Assembly: GCA_942491185.1 (NCBI GenBank)
Contig: CALOAB010000010.1
Coordinates: forward strand, 210,025-274,024
DNA length: 64,000 nt
Reading direction: 5' to 3'
From: SLRI01 sp942491185
GTDB lineage: Bacteria > Pseudomonadota > Alphaproteobacteria > Geminicoccales > Geminicoccaceae
Of the stretch, positions 16,759-26,240 are shown in pieces; positions within the stretch are counted from its first letter, which is position 1, and each line of letters opens with the position of its first letter. Below the pieces are notes generated by a model. The model ran no database searches. It was given only the letters and a program-made list of their open reading frames with translations, and was not told where the DNA came from. The position numbers were made by a program, and so were the translations under genes.

Positions 16759-16891
16759 GTCTTTTGCCTGTCGCGATTGCGTGGGGATGAAGGGGGTCTT
16801 ATCAACCAGACGGCGGGAAGTAAACGCTGCAATAGCGTGGTGGTGTGACGCTCCATCGAACCGCCTGGCATCTCCCGACCGCAGGAGGCCG

Positions 16892-17742
16892 TTAGAGCTC
16901 GCGCACGGCTGCGGCGAGACCGCCGAGGAACCGCGTGAGACGGTGCTGCGTCGCCGCGAAATCGGCCGTCCGCTCGAGCCGGGCCTCGTCCATGTAGAGC
17001 CGGCGGTTGACCTCGAGCTGCAGGCTGTGCCGCCCCTCGCCCGGCCGGCCGTAGCGGCGGACGATCTCCGCACCCTTGTAGGGATCGTTGACGGCCACGT
17101 TGAAGCCCTCCGCCGTCAGCAGCGACCGCGCGGCCTCCAGAAATGCCGGGGCACAGGTCTCACCCTCGCGATCGGAGAGCACGATATCCGCGCGTGGCTT
17201 GCCAGCCCCCTCCTCGTGCATCGCGCTCGAGACCGCCTGCATCGAGTGGCAATCCACGTGAAAGACCCGGCCGAAGCGGGCATGGGTGTCATCCAGCACA
17301 CCGCCAACGTCGCGTGGTAGGGATGCCAGCAGGCGTCGAGCCGCCGGCGCACCACAGCGGCGTCCAGCGGTGCGGCGTAGAGGGCGGCACCCTGCGGCGG
17401 CACGGCCTGCCAGATGACGCCCTTGCCGAGCCTGGCTTTCGCCGTCGGGTTGAGCGCCATGCCGGCATCGCCCGCGATTGCGTGTGGGTCGAGGTCGTCG
17501 ACGGCGCGGTTGGCATCGCAATAGATGCGCGGGAAGCGCGCTGCGACCAACACGGCACCGAGCTCGGCGGCAGCGCCGAACAGCACGTCGACATCCATGT
17601 CCTCCGCCCGGCGATACTGGTCCGGCCCGCATGCCGGGCGGAAGTCGGCCGGGTAGTCGCTGCCCGAATGCGGGCTGTCGAGCACCAGCGGCGTGGTCGG
17701 CGGATCGGCGGATCGGATCTCGACGGGCGCTGCTGACGCCAT
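16892..17742 (-). pseudogene. hutG: N-formylglutamate amidohydrolase, single-base frameshift
   Basis: Two overlapping minus-strand frames together form one N-formylglutamate amidohydrolase of about 283 residues. The N-terminal part contains TPLVLDSPHSGSDYPADF and AVDDLDPHA. The C-terminal part contains FHVDCHSMQ and LQLEVNRRLYMDEA. The frame changes at about 17310-17320 in the segment expected to read ATLA-GVLDDTHARFG; adding one G to GGCGGTGTG restores it. The enzyme removes formate from N-formylglutamate, the last step of one histidine-degradation route, and related members act on other N-formyl amino acids. It lies directly behind the peptide-type ABC importer (5 bp after the ATPase stop), so it is probably the last gene of that operon. 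The hutG symbol is by family only. Confidence 0.8.
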
Positions 17743-17746
17743 CGGC

Positions 17747-18748
17747 TCAAGCCCCCTGGTCATGCAGGTGACACGCCGCCCATTGCCCCGGCGCCACCTC
17801 GCGGAACAGCGGCCGCTCGTCCTGGCAGCGGGTCATGGCGTGCGGGCAGCGGGGGTGGAAATGACAGCCGGACGGCGGCTCCAGGGGCGATGGGATCTCG
17901 CCCTTGATGACGTGAAAGCTGCGCCGCGACGCATCGATCCGCGGCACCTCGTCGAGCAGGGCCTGGGTGTAGGGATGCGCCGCACCGGCAAACAGCGCCT
18001 CGGTGGTGGCCGTCTCCACCACCCGGCCGAGATACATGACGACCACCCGATCAGCGAGGTGCTCGATGACGCCCAGGTCATGGCTGACGAAGAGATAGGT
18101 CAGCCCGAGCTCGCTCCGCAGATCCATGAAGAGGTTGAGCACCTGCGCCTGGATCGAGACATCGAGTGCCGCCACCGATTCGTCGCAGACGAGGAAATCG
18201 GGCTGCACGGCCAGTGCCCGGGCGATGCCGATCCGCTGCCGCTGGCCGCCGGAGAACTGGTGCGGGTAGCGCTGCTTGAAGCTCGGGTCGAGCCCGACCC
18301 GGTTGAGCATCTCGTCGACATAATCCGAGAGCGCCCGACGCTCGACCAGGCCGTGCACCAAAGGCGCCTCGCCGATGATCTGCGCCACCCGCATGCGCGG
18401 GTTGAGCGAGGACATCGGGTCCTGGAAGATCATCTGCACCTTGAGCTTGGCCGCCTGCGCCTCGGCCCCCGCCAGCGACTGCAGGTCTTTGCCCAGGAAG
18501 CGGAGCGTCCCGTCGGACGGCTCGAGGATGCCGGCCACGATCCGCCCGATCGTCGACTTGCCGCAACCGGATTCGCCGACCAGGCCCACCACCTCGCCAT
18601 GCGCAACGGCGAGGTCGACCCCGTCGACCGCATGCACCACCTCCTCGGTGTTGCGGCCGCCCACCAGGTTGACCAGCTTCTCCGCCAGATCGAGCCGGCG
18701 AACGAAGCGCTTGCTGACGCCGTCGAGCTCGATCATCGGCGCCGTCAC
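17747..18748 (-). CDS. Oligopeptide/dipeptide ABC transporter ATP-binding protein (DppF/OppF type)
   Basis: A 333-residue ATPase starting at GTG 18748 in a GTGA overlap with the preceding ATPase gene. Walker A is GESGCGKST (near residue 62), the Q-loop is MIFQDPMSSLNPR, the signature is SGGQRQRIGIARAL (near 167), Walker B is FLVCDESVAALD, and the switch is FVSHDLG. The C-terminal oligopeptide/dipeptide transporter domain with a Cys cluster (GCHFHPRCPHAMTRC) is complete. With its partner ATPase, two permeases and a binding protein it forms a full importer. Confidence 0.95.
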   Translation of the reverse strand: MTAPMIELDGVSKRFVRRLDLAEKLVNLVGGRNTEEVVHAVDGVDLAVAHGEVVGLVGESGCGKSTIGRIVAGILEPSDGTLRFLGKDLQSLAGAEAQAAKLKVQMIFQDPMSSLNPRMRVAQIIGEAPLVHGLVERRALSDYVDEMLNRVGLDPSFKQRYPHQFSGGQRQRIGIARALAVQPDFLVCDESVAALDVSIQAQVLNLFMDLRSELGLTYLFVSHDLGVIEHLADRVVVMYLGRVVETATTEALFAGAAHPYTQALLDEVPRIDASRRSFHVIKGEIPSPLEPPSGCHFHPRCPHAMTRCQDERPLFREVAPGQWAACHLHDQGA

Positions 18749-19731
18749 GGGGCGACGTCCAGCTGGTCGGCGAGATAAGGATCGACGCACCGCACCGCCC
18801 GCGCCTCGCCTGTGGCCCTGAGCTCCGGCATCACCTCACAAGGAGCGGCCGCCCGCTCGCAGCGGGTCTTGAAGGCGCAGCCGGGCGGCAGGGTGAGCAG
18901 CGAGGGCGTCATGCCGGGGATCTGCAGCAGCCGCTGGCCGCGCCGGGTCTGGCTCGGCACCGAGCCGATCAGGCCCCTGGTATAGGGATGCGCCGGTGCT
19001 GCCAGAATGTCGTCGACCGGGCCGCTCTCGACGATCCGCCCGGCATACATCACGAGCAGGCGATCGGCGAGGCCGGCCACAACGGCGAGGTCGTGGGTGA
19101 TCCAGACGAAGGCGGTGCCGGTGGCGGCCGCCAGCTTTTGCACCTCGGCCAGGATCTGTGCCTGGATGGTCACGTCCAGCGCCGTCGTCGGCTCATCCGC
19201 AATGATCACATCGGGCTCGTTCAGAAGGGCGATGGCGATCGCCACCCGCTGGCGCATGCCGCCGGAGAACTGGTGCGGGTAGCTCTTCAGCCGCTCGTCC
19301 GGCGACGGGATACCGACCATGCCGAGGGCAGCCCGCGCCCTCTCGCGCGCGGCCGATTGCGAGATGTCGGCGTGTGCTGTCATCGCCTCGATCATCTGCG
19401 TGTCGACCCGCAGCACCGGGTTCAAGGTCATCATCGGGTCCTGGAAGATCATCGCGATCTTCTGCCCCCGCTGGCGCCGCATGGCGTCCTCGGAGAGGCC
19501 GACCAGCTCGGTGCCGGACAACCTGATCGAGCCCTCGACGATGCGCCCCGGCGGATCGACCAGCCCCAAGAGCGAGAACCCGGTCACCGTCTTGCCGGAG
19601 CCCGACTCGCCGACCAGCCCCAGGATCTCACCTCGACCAAGCGCGAAGTCGACCCCATCCACCGCCTTGATGACACCGGCACGGGTGAAGAAATGAGTCC
19701 TGAGGCCCTGGACCTCGAGCACCGGGCTCAC
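18745..19731 (-). CDS. Oligopeptide/dipeptide ABC transporter ATP-binding protein (DppD/OppD type)
   Basis: A 328-residue ATPase from GTG 19731, overlapping the permease stop by four bases (GTGA). Motifs are GESGSGKTVTG (Walker A), MIFQDPMMTLNPV (Q-loop), SGGMRQRVAIAIAL (signature), VIIADEPTTALD (Walker B) and WITHDLAVV. The C-terminal extension with PGCAFKTRC is the family's probable Fe-S or structural Cys region. The frame stays open a long way upstream through the permease gene, but homology starts only at VSPVLEVQGLRTHFF. It pairs with the ATPase downstream. Confidence 0.95.
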   Translation of the reverse strand: MSPVLEVQGLRTHFFTRAGVIKAVDGVDFALGRGEILGLVGESGSGKTVTGFSLLGLVDPPGRIVEGSIRLSGTELVGLSEDAMRRQRGQKIAMIFQDPMMTLNPVLRVDTQMIEAMTAHADISQSAARERARAALGMVGIPSPDERLKSYPHQFSGGMRQRVAIAIALLNEPDVIIADEPTTALDVTIQAQILAEVQKLAAATGTAFVWITHDLAVVAGLADRLLVMYAGRIVESGPVDDILAAPAHPYTRGLIGSVPSQTRRGQRLLQIPGMTPSLLTLPPGCAFKTRCERAAAPCEVMPELRATGEARAVRCVDPYLADQLDVAP

Positions 19732-20714
19732 CGGGCGAGCCTCGGGTTCAAGACGTCGCGCAGGCGGTCGCCGACGAGGTTGATGGCGACGATGGTCAAG
19801 AGCAGCGCGATGCCCGGGAAGAAGGCGATCCAGTAGCGCCCCGACAGCATGTAGTTGAAGCCGTTGGAGATCAGCAGGCCCAAGGACGGCTCGGTCTGCG
19901 GCAGCCCAACGCCGAGAAACGACAGCGTGGCTTCGAGTGCTATGGCGCTTGCCGTCTGGACGGTGCCGACGACGATCAAGGGGGCGACGCAGTTCGGCAG
20001 GATGTGGCGAAAGATGATCCGGCCTTTCGACAGCCCGAGGCAGACCGCGGCCTCGACATATTCCTTGCGTCGCTCGACCAGGGCCGAGGAGCGCACGGTT
20101 CGGGCATAATAGGCCCACTGGGCGACGATCAGCGCCAGGATGATCTTCTCCAGCCCCTTGCCGAGCACCGCGAGCAGGATCAAGGCGATCAGCACGGCCG
20201 GGATCGAGAGCTGGAGATCGACGATGCGCATCAAGAGGTTCTCGGTCCGCCCGCCGGCATAGGCCGCGATCAGGCCCACCGTCATGCCGATGACGAGTGC
20301 CGCCATGCCCGAGAGGATGCCGACACTGAGCGAGATTCTGAGCCCGTAGAGGATCGCCGAGAAGAGGTCACGGCCAGCACCGTCCGTGCCGAGCCAGAAG
20401 GTGTAGCCGTCCATCGAGACCGTGCCGGGCGGCAGGCGCGAATCGAGAATCGAGACCTGGGCCAGATCGTACGGGTCCTGTGGGGCTATCCAGGGTGCCG
20501 CAAATGCCACGCCGATGATCAAGACCAGGAGGACGAAGGCGACGACCGCGAGCTTGTTCTCTGCGTAGTGAGCGACAAACCGGCGAAACGGCGTCTCGAC
20601 CGGGCCCTTGATCGCGGCTCGGCGGCGGTGACGGAGGTCGACGGGATCGGGCTGGTGCTCATCGCTGGGTGTCCCCGAGCCGCACCCGCGGGTCGAGCAG
20701 CGAGTAGCAGACAT
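19728..20714 (-). CDS. Oligopeptide/dipeptide ABC transporter permease (DppC type)
   Basis: A 328-residue inner-membrane permease. After a hydrophilic N-terminus comes FVLLVLIIGVAFAAPWIAP, then DPYDL, the usual DppC N-terminal helix and periplasmic motif. FWLGTDGAGRDLFSAILYG and the cytoplasmic EAA loop EAAVCLGLSKGRIIFRHILP follow, with further helices after that. The only ATG for this frame is 20714, which overlaps the end of the DppB-type gene by 56 bases; no GTG or TTG lies between. This suggests tight translational coupling, though a missed alternative start is possible. Confidence 0.9.
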   Translation of the reverse strand: MSATRCSTRGCGSGTPSDEHQPDPVDLRHRRRAAIKGPVETPFRRFVAHYAENKLAVVAFVLLVLIIGVAFAAPWIAPQDPYDLAQVSILDSRLPPGTVSMDGYTFWLGTDGAGRDLFSAILYGLRISLSVGILSGMAALVIGMTVGLIAAYAGGRTENLLMRIVDLQLSIPAVLIALILLAVLGKGLEKIILALIVAQWAYYARTVRSSALVERRKEYVEAAVCLGLSKGRIIFRHILPNCVAPLIVVGTVQTASAIALEATLSFLGVGLPQTEPSLGLLISNGFNYMLSGRYWIAFFPGIALLLTIVAINLVGDRLRDVLNPRLAR

Positions 20715-21636
20715 CGACGATGAGGTTGATGACGACGAACAGCAGGACGATGATCATCAGGTACGCCACGATCACCGGCCGATCGAGGCTCTGGATCGCC
20801 TCGATCAGGAGCTTGCCCATGCCGGGCCAGGCGAAGACCGTCTCGGTCACCACCGCAAACGCCACCAGCGTGCCGAACTCGAGCCCGATCACGGTGATGA
20901 TCGGGATCATGATGTTCTTCAGGAGATGGACCACGACGATCCGGCGCGGCGACAGGCCCTTGGCGCGGGCGAACTTGATATAGTCCTGGTGGATCGCCTC
21001 CATGGTGCCGGCGCGGGTCAGCCGGATGACCAGAGCGAGCTTGGTGAGCGCCAGGTTGAAGGCCGGCAGGATCAGATGCTGCCAGCCATCCAGGGTGAAG
21101 AGGCTCGACGTGATGCCGAAATAGGTCGCGGTGTCACCGCGGCCGGTGGACGGCAGCCAGCCGAGGATCACGGCGAAGACCATGATCAGCATGATGCCGA
21201 CCCAGAAGTTGGGCAGCGAGAAACCGACGATCGAGCCTGCCATGATCGCCCGCGAGCCGGTTCGGTCCGGGTTCAGCCCGGCATAGAGGCCGAGTGGAAT
21301 GCCGACGACGATGGCGATCACCAGGGCCGAGAACGCCAGCTCGAGCGTCGCCGGCATCCGCGAGAGGATGAGCTTGAGCGCCGGCTCGCCGAAGACGAAG
21401 GAGCGGCCGAGATCGCCCTGGACCGCCGACCAGAGGAACCGGCCGAACTGCTCCCAGACCGGCTTGTCGAGGCCTAACGATGCCGTCACCTGGGCGATGT
21501 CGGCCTGGTTCATGTCCGGCGAGACGAACATCCAGACCGGATCGCCGACCATGAAGACGCCGAAGAAGACCAACGTCGCCATCGCCAGGACGACGAGCGC
21601 CGCCTGCATCAACCGGCGCAGGATGAAAACCGCCAT
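20659..21636 (-). CDS. Oligopeptide/dipeptide ABC transporter permease (DppB type)
   Basis: A 325-residue permease beginning MAVFILRRLMQAALVVLAMA, the typical DppB first helix. It has LGLDKPVWEQFGRFLWSAVQ GDLG in the periplasmic loop, six predicted membrane helices, and the EAA loop FARAKGLSPRRIVVVHLLKN that contacts the ATPases. It forms the translocation pore with the DppC-type protein. A strong GC hairpin lies between it and the upstream binding-protein gene, a common way of giving more binding protein than permease. Confidence 0.95.
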   Translation of the reverse strand: MAVFILRRLMQAALVVLAMATLVFFGVFMVGDPVWMFVSPDMNQADIAQVTASLGLDKPVWEQFGRFLWSAVQGDLGRSFVFGEPALKLILSRMPATLELAFSALVIAIVVGIPLGLYAGLNPDRTGSRAIMAGSIVGFSLPNFWVGIMLIMVFAVILGWLPSTGRGDTATYFGITSSLFTLDGWQHLILPAFNLALTKLALVIRLTRAGTMEAIHQDYIKFARAKGLSPRRIVVVHLLKNIMIPIITVIGLEFGTLVAFAVVTETVFAWPGMGKLLIEAIQSLDRPVIVAYLMIIVLLFVVINLIVDVCYSLLDPRVRLGDTQR

Positions 21637-21649
21637 CGCTGTCGCCTAG

Positions 21650-21678
21650 CGCCGCCGCTCAGCGCCGCTGCGGCGGCG
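21650..21678 (-). promoter_or_regulatory. Intercistronic hairpin between binding-protein and permease genes
   Basis: CGCCGCCGC and GCGGCGGCG form a perfect 9-bp stem around an 11-nt loop, in the 81-bp gap between the substrate-binding protein stop (21718) and the permease start (21636). Such hairpins are known in ABC operons to partly stop transcription or protect the upstream mRNA. No U-tract is present. Confidence 0.5.
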
Positions 21679-21717
21679 AGAACGGCGACAGGAGCGACAA
21701 CTCAGCCGGCTGGGCGA

Positions 21718-23334
21718 TCACTCGCCGGTGACGGTCATGGCCAGGGTCCACTCGTCCGTGCGCGGCGTGTAGCTGAGCCCGTCACGCGTGGCCCAGGTGT
21801 TGACCTGGTAGTGGATCGGGATGATGCCGAGATCATTGATCGCCACCTCGGTGGCCTGGGCCAGCAACTCCTCGCGGCGCGTGTCGTCGACCGTCCCGAG
21901 CGCCTCCTGGACCAAGGCATCGACCTCGGGATTGGAGTAGCGGCCACGGTTCGAGGCACCTGTGCCGGCATCCGGGTCGAAGGTGCTCAGCAGTGAGCGC
22001 AAGGGCGACGAGGCCTCACCGGAGCCTGCGCCCCAGCCGACCAGGATGAAGGAGAACTCGGGCTCGCCCTCGGCACCGGAGGAGGCGCGGCTGAAGAAGA
22101 CCGACCGCGTCATGGTCTCGACCGACGCCTCGATGCCGATCCGGGTCAGCATCTGGGCGATCGCCTCGACGATCCGCGCATCGTTGATGTAGCGGTCGTT
22201 GGGCCCGTGGATGGTCATGGCGAAGCCGTCCGGGTAGCCGGCCTCGGCGAGCAGCTCCTTCGCACCCTCTGGGTCGTAGGCCTCGGGCTCGAGATTGGGC
22301 GAGACGCCGAAGAAGCCCTCGGGCAGCAGCTGGCCGGCCGGGATCGACTGGCCCTCCATGACCCGATCACGAATGGCCTCGCGGTTGATCGCCTTGGAGA
22401 TCGCGAGCCGGACCCGCTGATCGAGGAGCGGGTTGGTGATCGCCGAGCCGTCCTTGGCGGTGACGAAGGGCGAGTCCTCGCGGAACTGGTCGAGATGCAT
22501 GTAGATGACGCGGTTGGAGACGCCGGTGTGCAGGGCCACGTCGTCGCGCCCCTCGAGCGTCTCGATGTCGGCCGTGGGCACGCCGTTGATCATGTCGACG
22601 TCGCCGGCGAGCAAGGCCGCGACCCGCGACGGGTCGGCCGTGATCGGCCTGAGCACGACCTGATCGAACTCCGGCACGTCGCCGAAATAGTCCTGGTTGG
22701 CCTCGAGCACGATCCGGTCGCCCGGCACGAACTCGACGAACTTGAACGGGCCGGTGCCGATGGCCGCGGTGCCATCGTTGAAATCCTCGGTGGTGGCAGC
22801 GCAACCGGCCTCCGAGATAATCGGAATGGTCGAGATATCCGTCGCCATCAGCGGATAGGGCGCCTCGGTCTTGATGTGGATGGTGTAGTCGTCGACCTTC
22901 TCGACGGTCTTGCCCTGGATGTAGGTGCCGTAGCCCGAGGGCGAGTTCGGCACATTGGGCGCGCGCTCGAAGGTGCAGACCACGGCATCGGCGGTAAAGG
23001 GCGTGCCGTCATGGAAGGTCACGCCCTCCCTGAGCTTGAACTCCCAGGTCAGATCGTCGATCGGCGCCCACTCGGTGGCCAGAGCCGGGACCAGCTGTTG
23101 GGTCTCGTCCTGATTGATCAGGTTGTCGAAGATGTGCTGGGCGATCTGGTTGTTGGGCGTGAGGTTGTGGAAATGCGGGTCGATCGACGTGGCCTCGGAG
23201 GCGAGGCCGATGGTCAGCGTCTTGTCCTGGGCCTGGGCATCACCAATGCCGGCGAGCAACGCGCAGGCCGCAACGGCGAGCAGCGCCGGGCCCCGGCGGC
23301 TTCGCATGCTCGAGTGCATCCTTGGACGGGTCAT
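21718..23334 (-). CDS. ABC transporter substrate-binding protein, family 5 (peptide type)
   Basis: A periplasmic binding protein of about 538 residues. From ATG 23334, with GGGGAGA upstream, the start has a basic N-region followed by ALLAVAACALLAGIGDAQAQ, a signal peptide cleaved near AQAQ-DKT. The mature protein opens LTIGLASEATSIDPHF and includes ATEWAPIDDLTWEFKLREGV and FHDGTPFTADAVV, typical of SBP_bac_5 proteins that bind peptides, nickel or other ligands. The frame stays open upstream to 23532, but those residues are not family-like. It is first in a five-gene importer operon ending with N-formylglutamate amidohydrolase, and divergent from an M20 deacetylase. The ligand may be an N-acylated amino acid or peptide (inference). 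Confidence 0.92.
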   Translation of the reverse strand: MTRPRMHSSMRSRRGPALLAVAACALLAGIGDAQAQDKTLTIGLASEATSIDPHFHNLTPNNQIAQHIFDNLINQDETQQLVPALATEWAPIDDLTWEFKLREGVTFHDGTPFTADAVVCTFERAPNVPNSPSGYGTYIQGKTVEKVDDYTIHIKTEAPYPLMATDISTIPIISEAGCAATTEDFNDGTAAIGTGPFKFVEFVPGDRIVLEANQDYFGDVPEFDQVVLRPITADPSRVAALLAGDVDMINGVPTADIETLEGRDDVALHTGVSNRVIYMHLDQFREDSPFVTAKDGSAITNPLLDQRVRLAISKAINREAIRDRVMEGQSIPAGQLLPEGFFGVSPNLEPEAYDPEGAKELLAEAGYPDGFAMTIHGPNDRYINDARIVEAIAQMLTRIGIEASVETMTRSVFFSRASSGAEGEPEFSFILVGWGAGSGEASSPLRSLLSTFDPDAGTGASNRGRYSNPEVDALVQEALGTVDDTRREELLAQATEVAINDLGIIPIHYQVNTWATRDGLSYTPRTDEWTLAMTVTGE

Positions 23335-23519
23335 CGCGACGGTCTCCCCATTCATTGCTATCGAAGCCGGCTCTATCCGGCGCTTGTGCGCCAGCTTAAT
23401 CTGCGCGAGCATCATGTCCATAGCCGAGCACGGGCGAGCCGGCGATGGCGGCCATCGGGCGCGAAGGGCCGACCAGGCTTTCGACGACGACTGCCTTGTC
23501 ACAGCCTGAAGGAGACCAA

Positions 23520-24833
23520 GTGAGCGCCACAATGAGCCCGGCCGAGATCCTGGCCGCCCTCGTCGGCTTCGACACGACCAGCCACAAGAGCAATCTCGAC
23601 CTGATCGCCTGGGTCGAGGCCTATCTGGCGGAGCTGGGCGTGCCGGCCGAGCGGATCTACGATGCGAGCGGTCTCAAGGCCAATCTCTGGGCCACGATCG
23701 GCCCTGCCGACCGGCCGGGCTACATTCTTTCAGGCCATACCGACGTGGTGCCGGTCGAGGGCCAGGACTGGAGCAGCGATCCCTTCACCCTCACCGCCCG
23801 TGACGGCAGGCTCTACGGCCGCGGCAGCTGCGACATGAAGGGGTTTCTCGCCTGCTGCCTGGCCCAGGTGCCGGCGATGCTGGCCGCCAGGCTGGCAAAG
23901 CCGATCCATCTGGCCTTCTCCTATGACGAGGAGGTCGGCTGCCTCGGCGTGCGCGGCCTGATCGCGCAATTGGCCGAGGCACCGGTCCGCGCCGAGGCCT
24001 GCTTCGTCGGCGAGCCGACCAGCATGCAGGTCGTCGTGGCGCACAAGGCCAAGCGCTCGTTCGATGTCGAGATCACCGGCCGCTCCTGCCATTCGTCACT
24101 GGCGCCCGAGGGCGTGAACGCCGTCGACTACGCCGCCATGCTGGCGCTGGAGATCCGCCGGATGGGCGAGGCGTTCGCTGCCGAGGGTCCGAGCGATCCC
24201 CTGTTCACCGTGCCGGTCTCGACCGCGCATACCGGCGTGCTGCAGGGCGGCACCGCGCTCAACATCGTGCCCGACCGGGCGTGCCTCACCTTCGAGTTCC
24301 GCATGCTGCCGGCAGCGGACCTGGACGCGCCCGAAGCGCAGATCCGCGCCTATGCCCGAGACGTCCTGGAGCCGGCGATGCGCCGGATCGCACCGGAAGC
24401 CGGCATCGCGATCCACACGCGCTCCGACTTTCCGGGACTGGACACGGAAACCGACGCGCCGGTGGTGCAGCTCGCGAGGCGGCTCGCCCAGCGCAACGAC
24501 CACGGCAAGGTGGCGTATGGCACCGAGGCCGGCCTGTTCGCCGGAATCGACATCCCGACCGTGGTGGTCGGCCCGGGTGACATCGCCCAAGCACACCGGG
24601 CGGACGAGTTCGTCGAGATGGCCGAGCTCGAGCGTTGCACCGCCTTCCTCGATCGGCTGATCGCCCATGCGAGCCAGCGCTGCAGGCTCCCGGCCCTCAC
24701 CAATCCGGCGGCTGCCATACCGTCTCCGGGTCGAGCGGGTAGACCGGCCGCGGCAGGCCCTGCCAGTCGAAACGATCGAGCACCGGCGAGGTCAGTCCTG
24801 CCGTGTCCACCTCGAAGACCCGGTCGCTCGTGA
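23520..24833 (+). CDS. M20-family deacetylase (acetylornithine deacetylase-like)
   Basis: A 437-residue zinc aminoacylase/deacetylase. Metal and catalytic motifs are LSGHTDVVPVEGQDW, GRGSCDMKG, FSYDEEVGCLG (general-base Glu) and CFVGEPTSM. The lid domain contains TGRSCHSSLAPEGVNA, and HRADEFVEM carries the last ligand His. This matches ArgE-type enzymes that cut N-acetylornithine, but the family also takes other N-acyl amino acids. GTG 23520 is preferred over ATG 23532 because AGGAGA lies 5 bases before it. After the usual family end (LDRLIAHASQ) the frame continues about 50 low-complexity residues, overlapping the antisense 3' end of the M81 gene by 137 bp, so the natural stop may have been lost to an indel. 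Confidence 0.88.
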   Translation: MSATMSPAEILAALVGFDTTSHKSNLDLIAWVEAYLAELGVPAERIYDASGLKANLWATIGPADRPGYILSGHTDVVPVEGQDWSSDPFTLTARDGRLYGRGSCDMKGFLACCLAQVPAMLAARLAKPIHLAFSYDEEVGCLGVRGLIAQLAEAPVRAEACFVGEPTSMQVVVAHKAKRSFDVEITGRSCHSSLAPEGVNAVDYAAMLALEIRRMGEAFAAEGPSDPLFTVPVSTAHTGVLQGGTALNIVPDRACLTFEFRMLPAADLDAPEAQIRAYARDVLEPAMRRIAPEAGIAIHTRSDFPGLDTETDAPVVQLARRLAQRNDHGKVAYGTEAGLFAGIDIPTVVVGPGDIAQAHRADEFVEMAELERCTAFLDRLIAHASQRCRLPALTNPAAAIPSPGRAGRPAAAGPASRNDRAPARSVLPCPPRRPGRS

Positions 24834-26225
24834 ACCAGGGCAGGAAGCCGGCGCGGAAATGGCCCCGCGACTTGACGACGACGGTCCGCGCCAGGGCGAT
24901 GTCGAGCCCGAGCATCTCGAAGAACATGGGATCGGCCGTCTGCGCACGGGCGGAAATGACGATCACCGTGATCCCGCCGATCCGCAGCGCCGCCGTGGGT
25001 CCAGCAGCAGGCGTCGGCCGGCATAGAGGCCGAGCCTGCCGGTGACGTCGCCATCGCCCAGCGCCAGCACCTCGGCGGCGACGGTGAGCGGTCGATCGAA
25101 AGCGTTGGGGTCGTCGCGGTTGAAGGTCACCTCGATCACCGCGCCGACACCGGCTCGATGCGCTGCCTCGGCAAGATCGGGCTGGAAGAAGCTGCCATAG
25201 AGCACGCCCTCGGCGCCGGCCTCGACCAGGGCAGCCAGCAGCTCGGTGGTCCGCCCGGAGCCGCCGCCGCCCGGATTGTCGCCGGCATCGGAGAAGATGA
25301 CCGGGTCGCGGTCGGCACGCTTGGCAAGCGAAACGGCATCAGCGAGCGGCGTCAGCTTGCGGGTGAACCGCTCGCGATCAGCCCAGGCGGTCAGGGCCAG
25401 GTCGCGGGCGAGCCGCCGCGCCTCACTCTCGGCGGCCGGGTCGCGGGCCGCCACCAGGATGGCGAGGCCGTTATGCGGGGTGTCGCTGAAGACGAAATTG
25501 CCGAAGATCGAGACGTTGAGCAGCCGCCCGCCGGCCTCTGCCAGCCGGCGCTGGCCCAGGTCGATCAGCGTGCCGTAGGGCGCCTCGGCGGTGAGCAGCG
25601 TGACCGAGGGCGGCGTCAGCGGCAGCCGGATGAAGGCGGTGAGCGGATCGGCCTCGCCGGCCAGCATCAGCCGCAGCGCCAGCGCCGCCTCCTCGCCGCG
25701 CGCCCGCTGGTCGACATGCGGATTGGTGCGGTAGCCAACGATGAGGTCGGTGGCGTCGACCATGGCGTCGCTGATATTGCCGTGCAGGTCGAGCGTGGCG
25801 ACCAGCCGCGCCGGCTTCGGCACCAGACGCCGGACCAGCTGCATGAGCGTGCCGTCCGGGTCGTCGTCGTCCTCGGCAACCATGGCACCGTGCAGCACCA
25901 GATAGGCGGCATCGAGCGGTCCGGCCGCCTCCAGCCCGGCCTCGATCTCGGCCAAAAGGTCAGCCATCAGCTCGGCCGCCATCGGCCCAGCCGGGTAGAG
26001 AGCGGCCACGGTGATCGGCACCGGCTCCCAGGCGCCGGTGGCGTCCATGGTCCGAATGAAGGCCCGCGCTTCGGGCGGCAGGCGCTGGCCTTGGCCACGC
26101 GCATCGGCCAAGATGTCCGACCCGGTCAGCCGACAGCCGCTCTCGAGGTCGGCGGCCGTCGCCCGCGGTGCGAAGCGATTGGATTCGAGGACGATGCCCA
26201 GTAGTGCCACGCGTGGTCCCGGCAT
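24697..26225 (-). pseudogene. M81-family metallopeptidase (MlrC-like), single-base frameshift
   Basis: Two minus-strand frames make one protein of about 509 residues. The N-terminal frame (26225 down to about 25000) has VALLGIVLESNRFAP, LVLHGAMVAEDDDDPDG, ATLDLHGNIS and SDAGDNPGGGGSGRTTELLA, all M81/MlrC marks. The C-terminal frame continues with AALRIGGITVIVISARAQT and DPMFFEMLGLD to QPPDW. The break is near 25000, where one missing C in a CCCACGG context restores reading. MlrC relatives hydrolyse the linearised microcystin peptide; most bacterial members have unknown peptide or N-acyl substrates. It is convergent with the M20 gene. Copy B of the palindromic repeat begins 16 bp upstream of its start. 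Confidence 0.8.
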
Positions 26226-26240
26226 GCCGGCAGCTCCTCA

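Noticed and set aside
22207..23523. A 438-codon plus-strand frame antisense to the substrate-binding protein
   Set aside because: The minus-strand protein has a signal peptide and clear family motifs; the antisense product has none.
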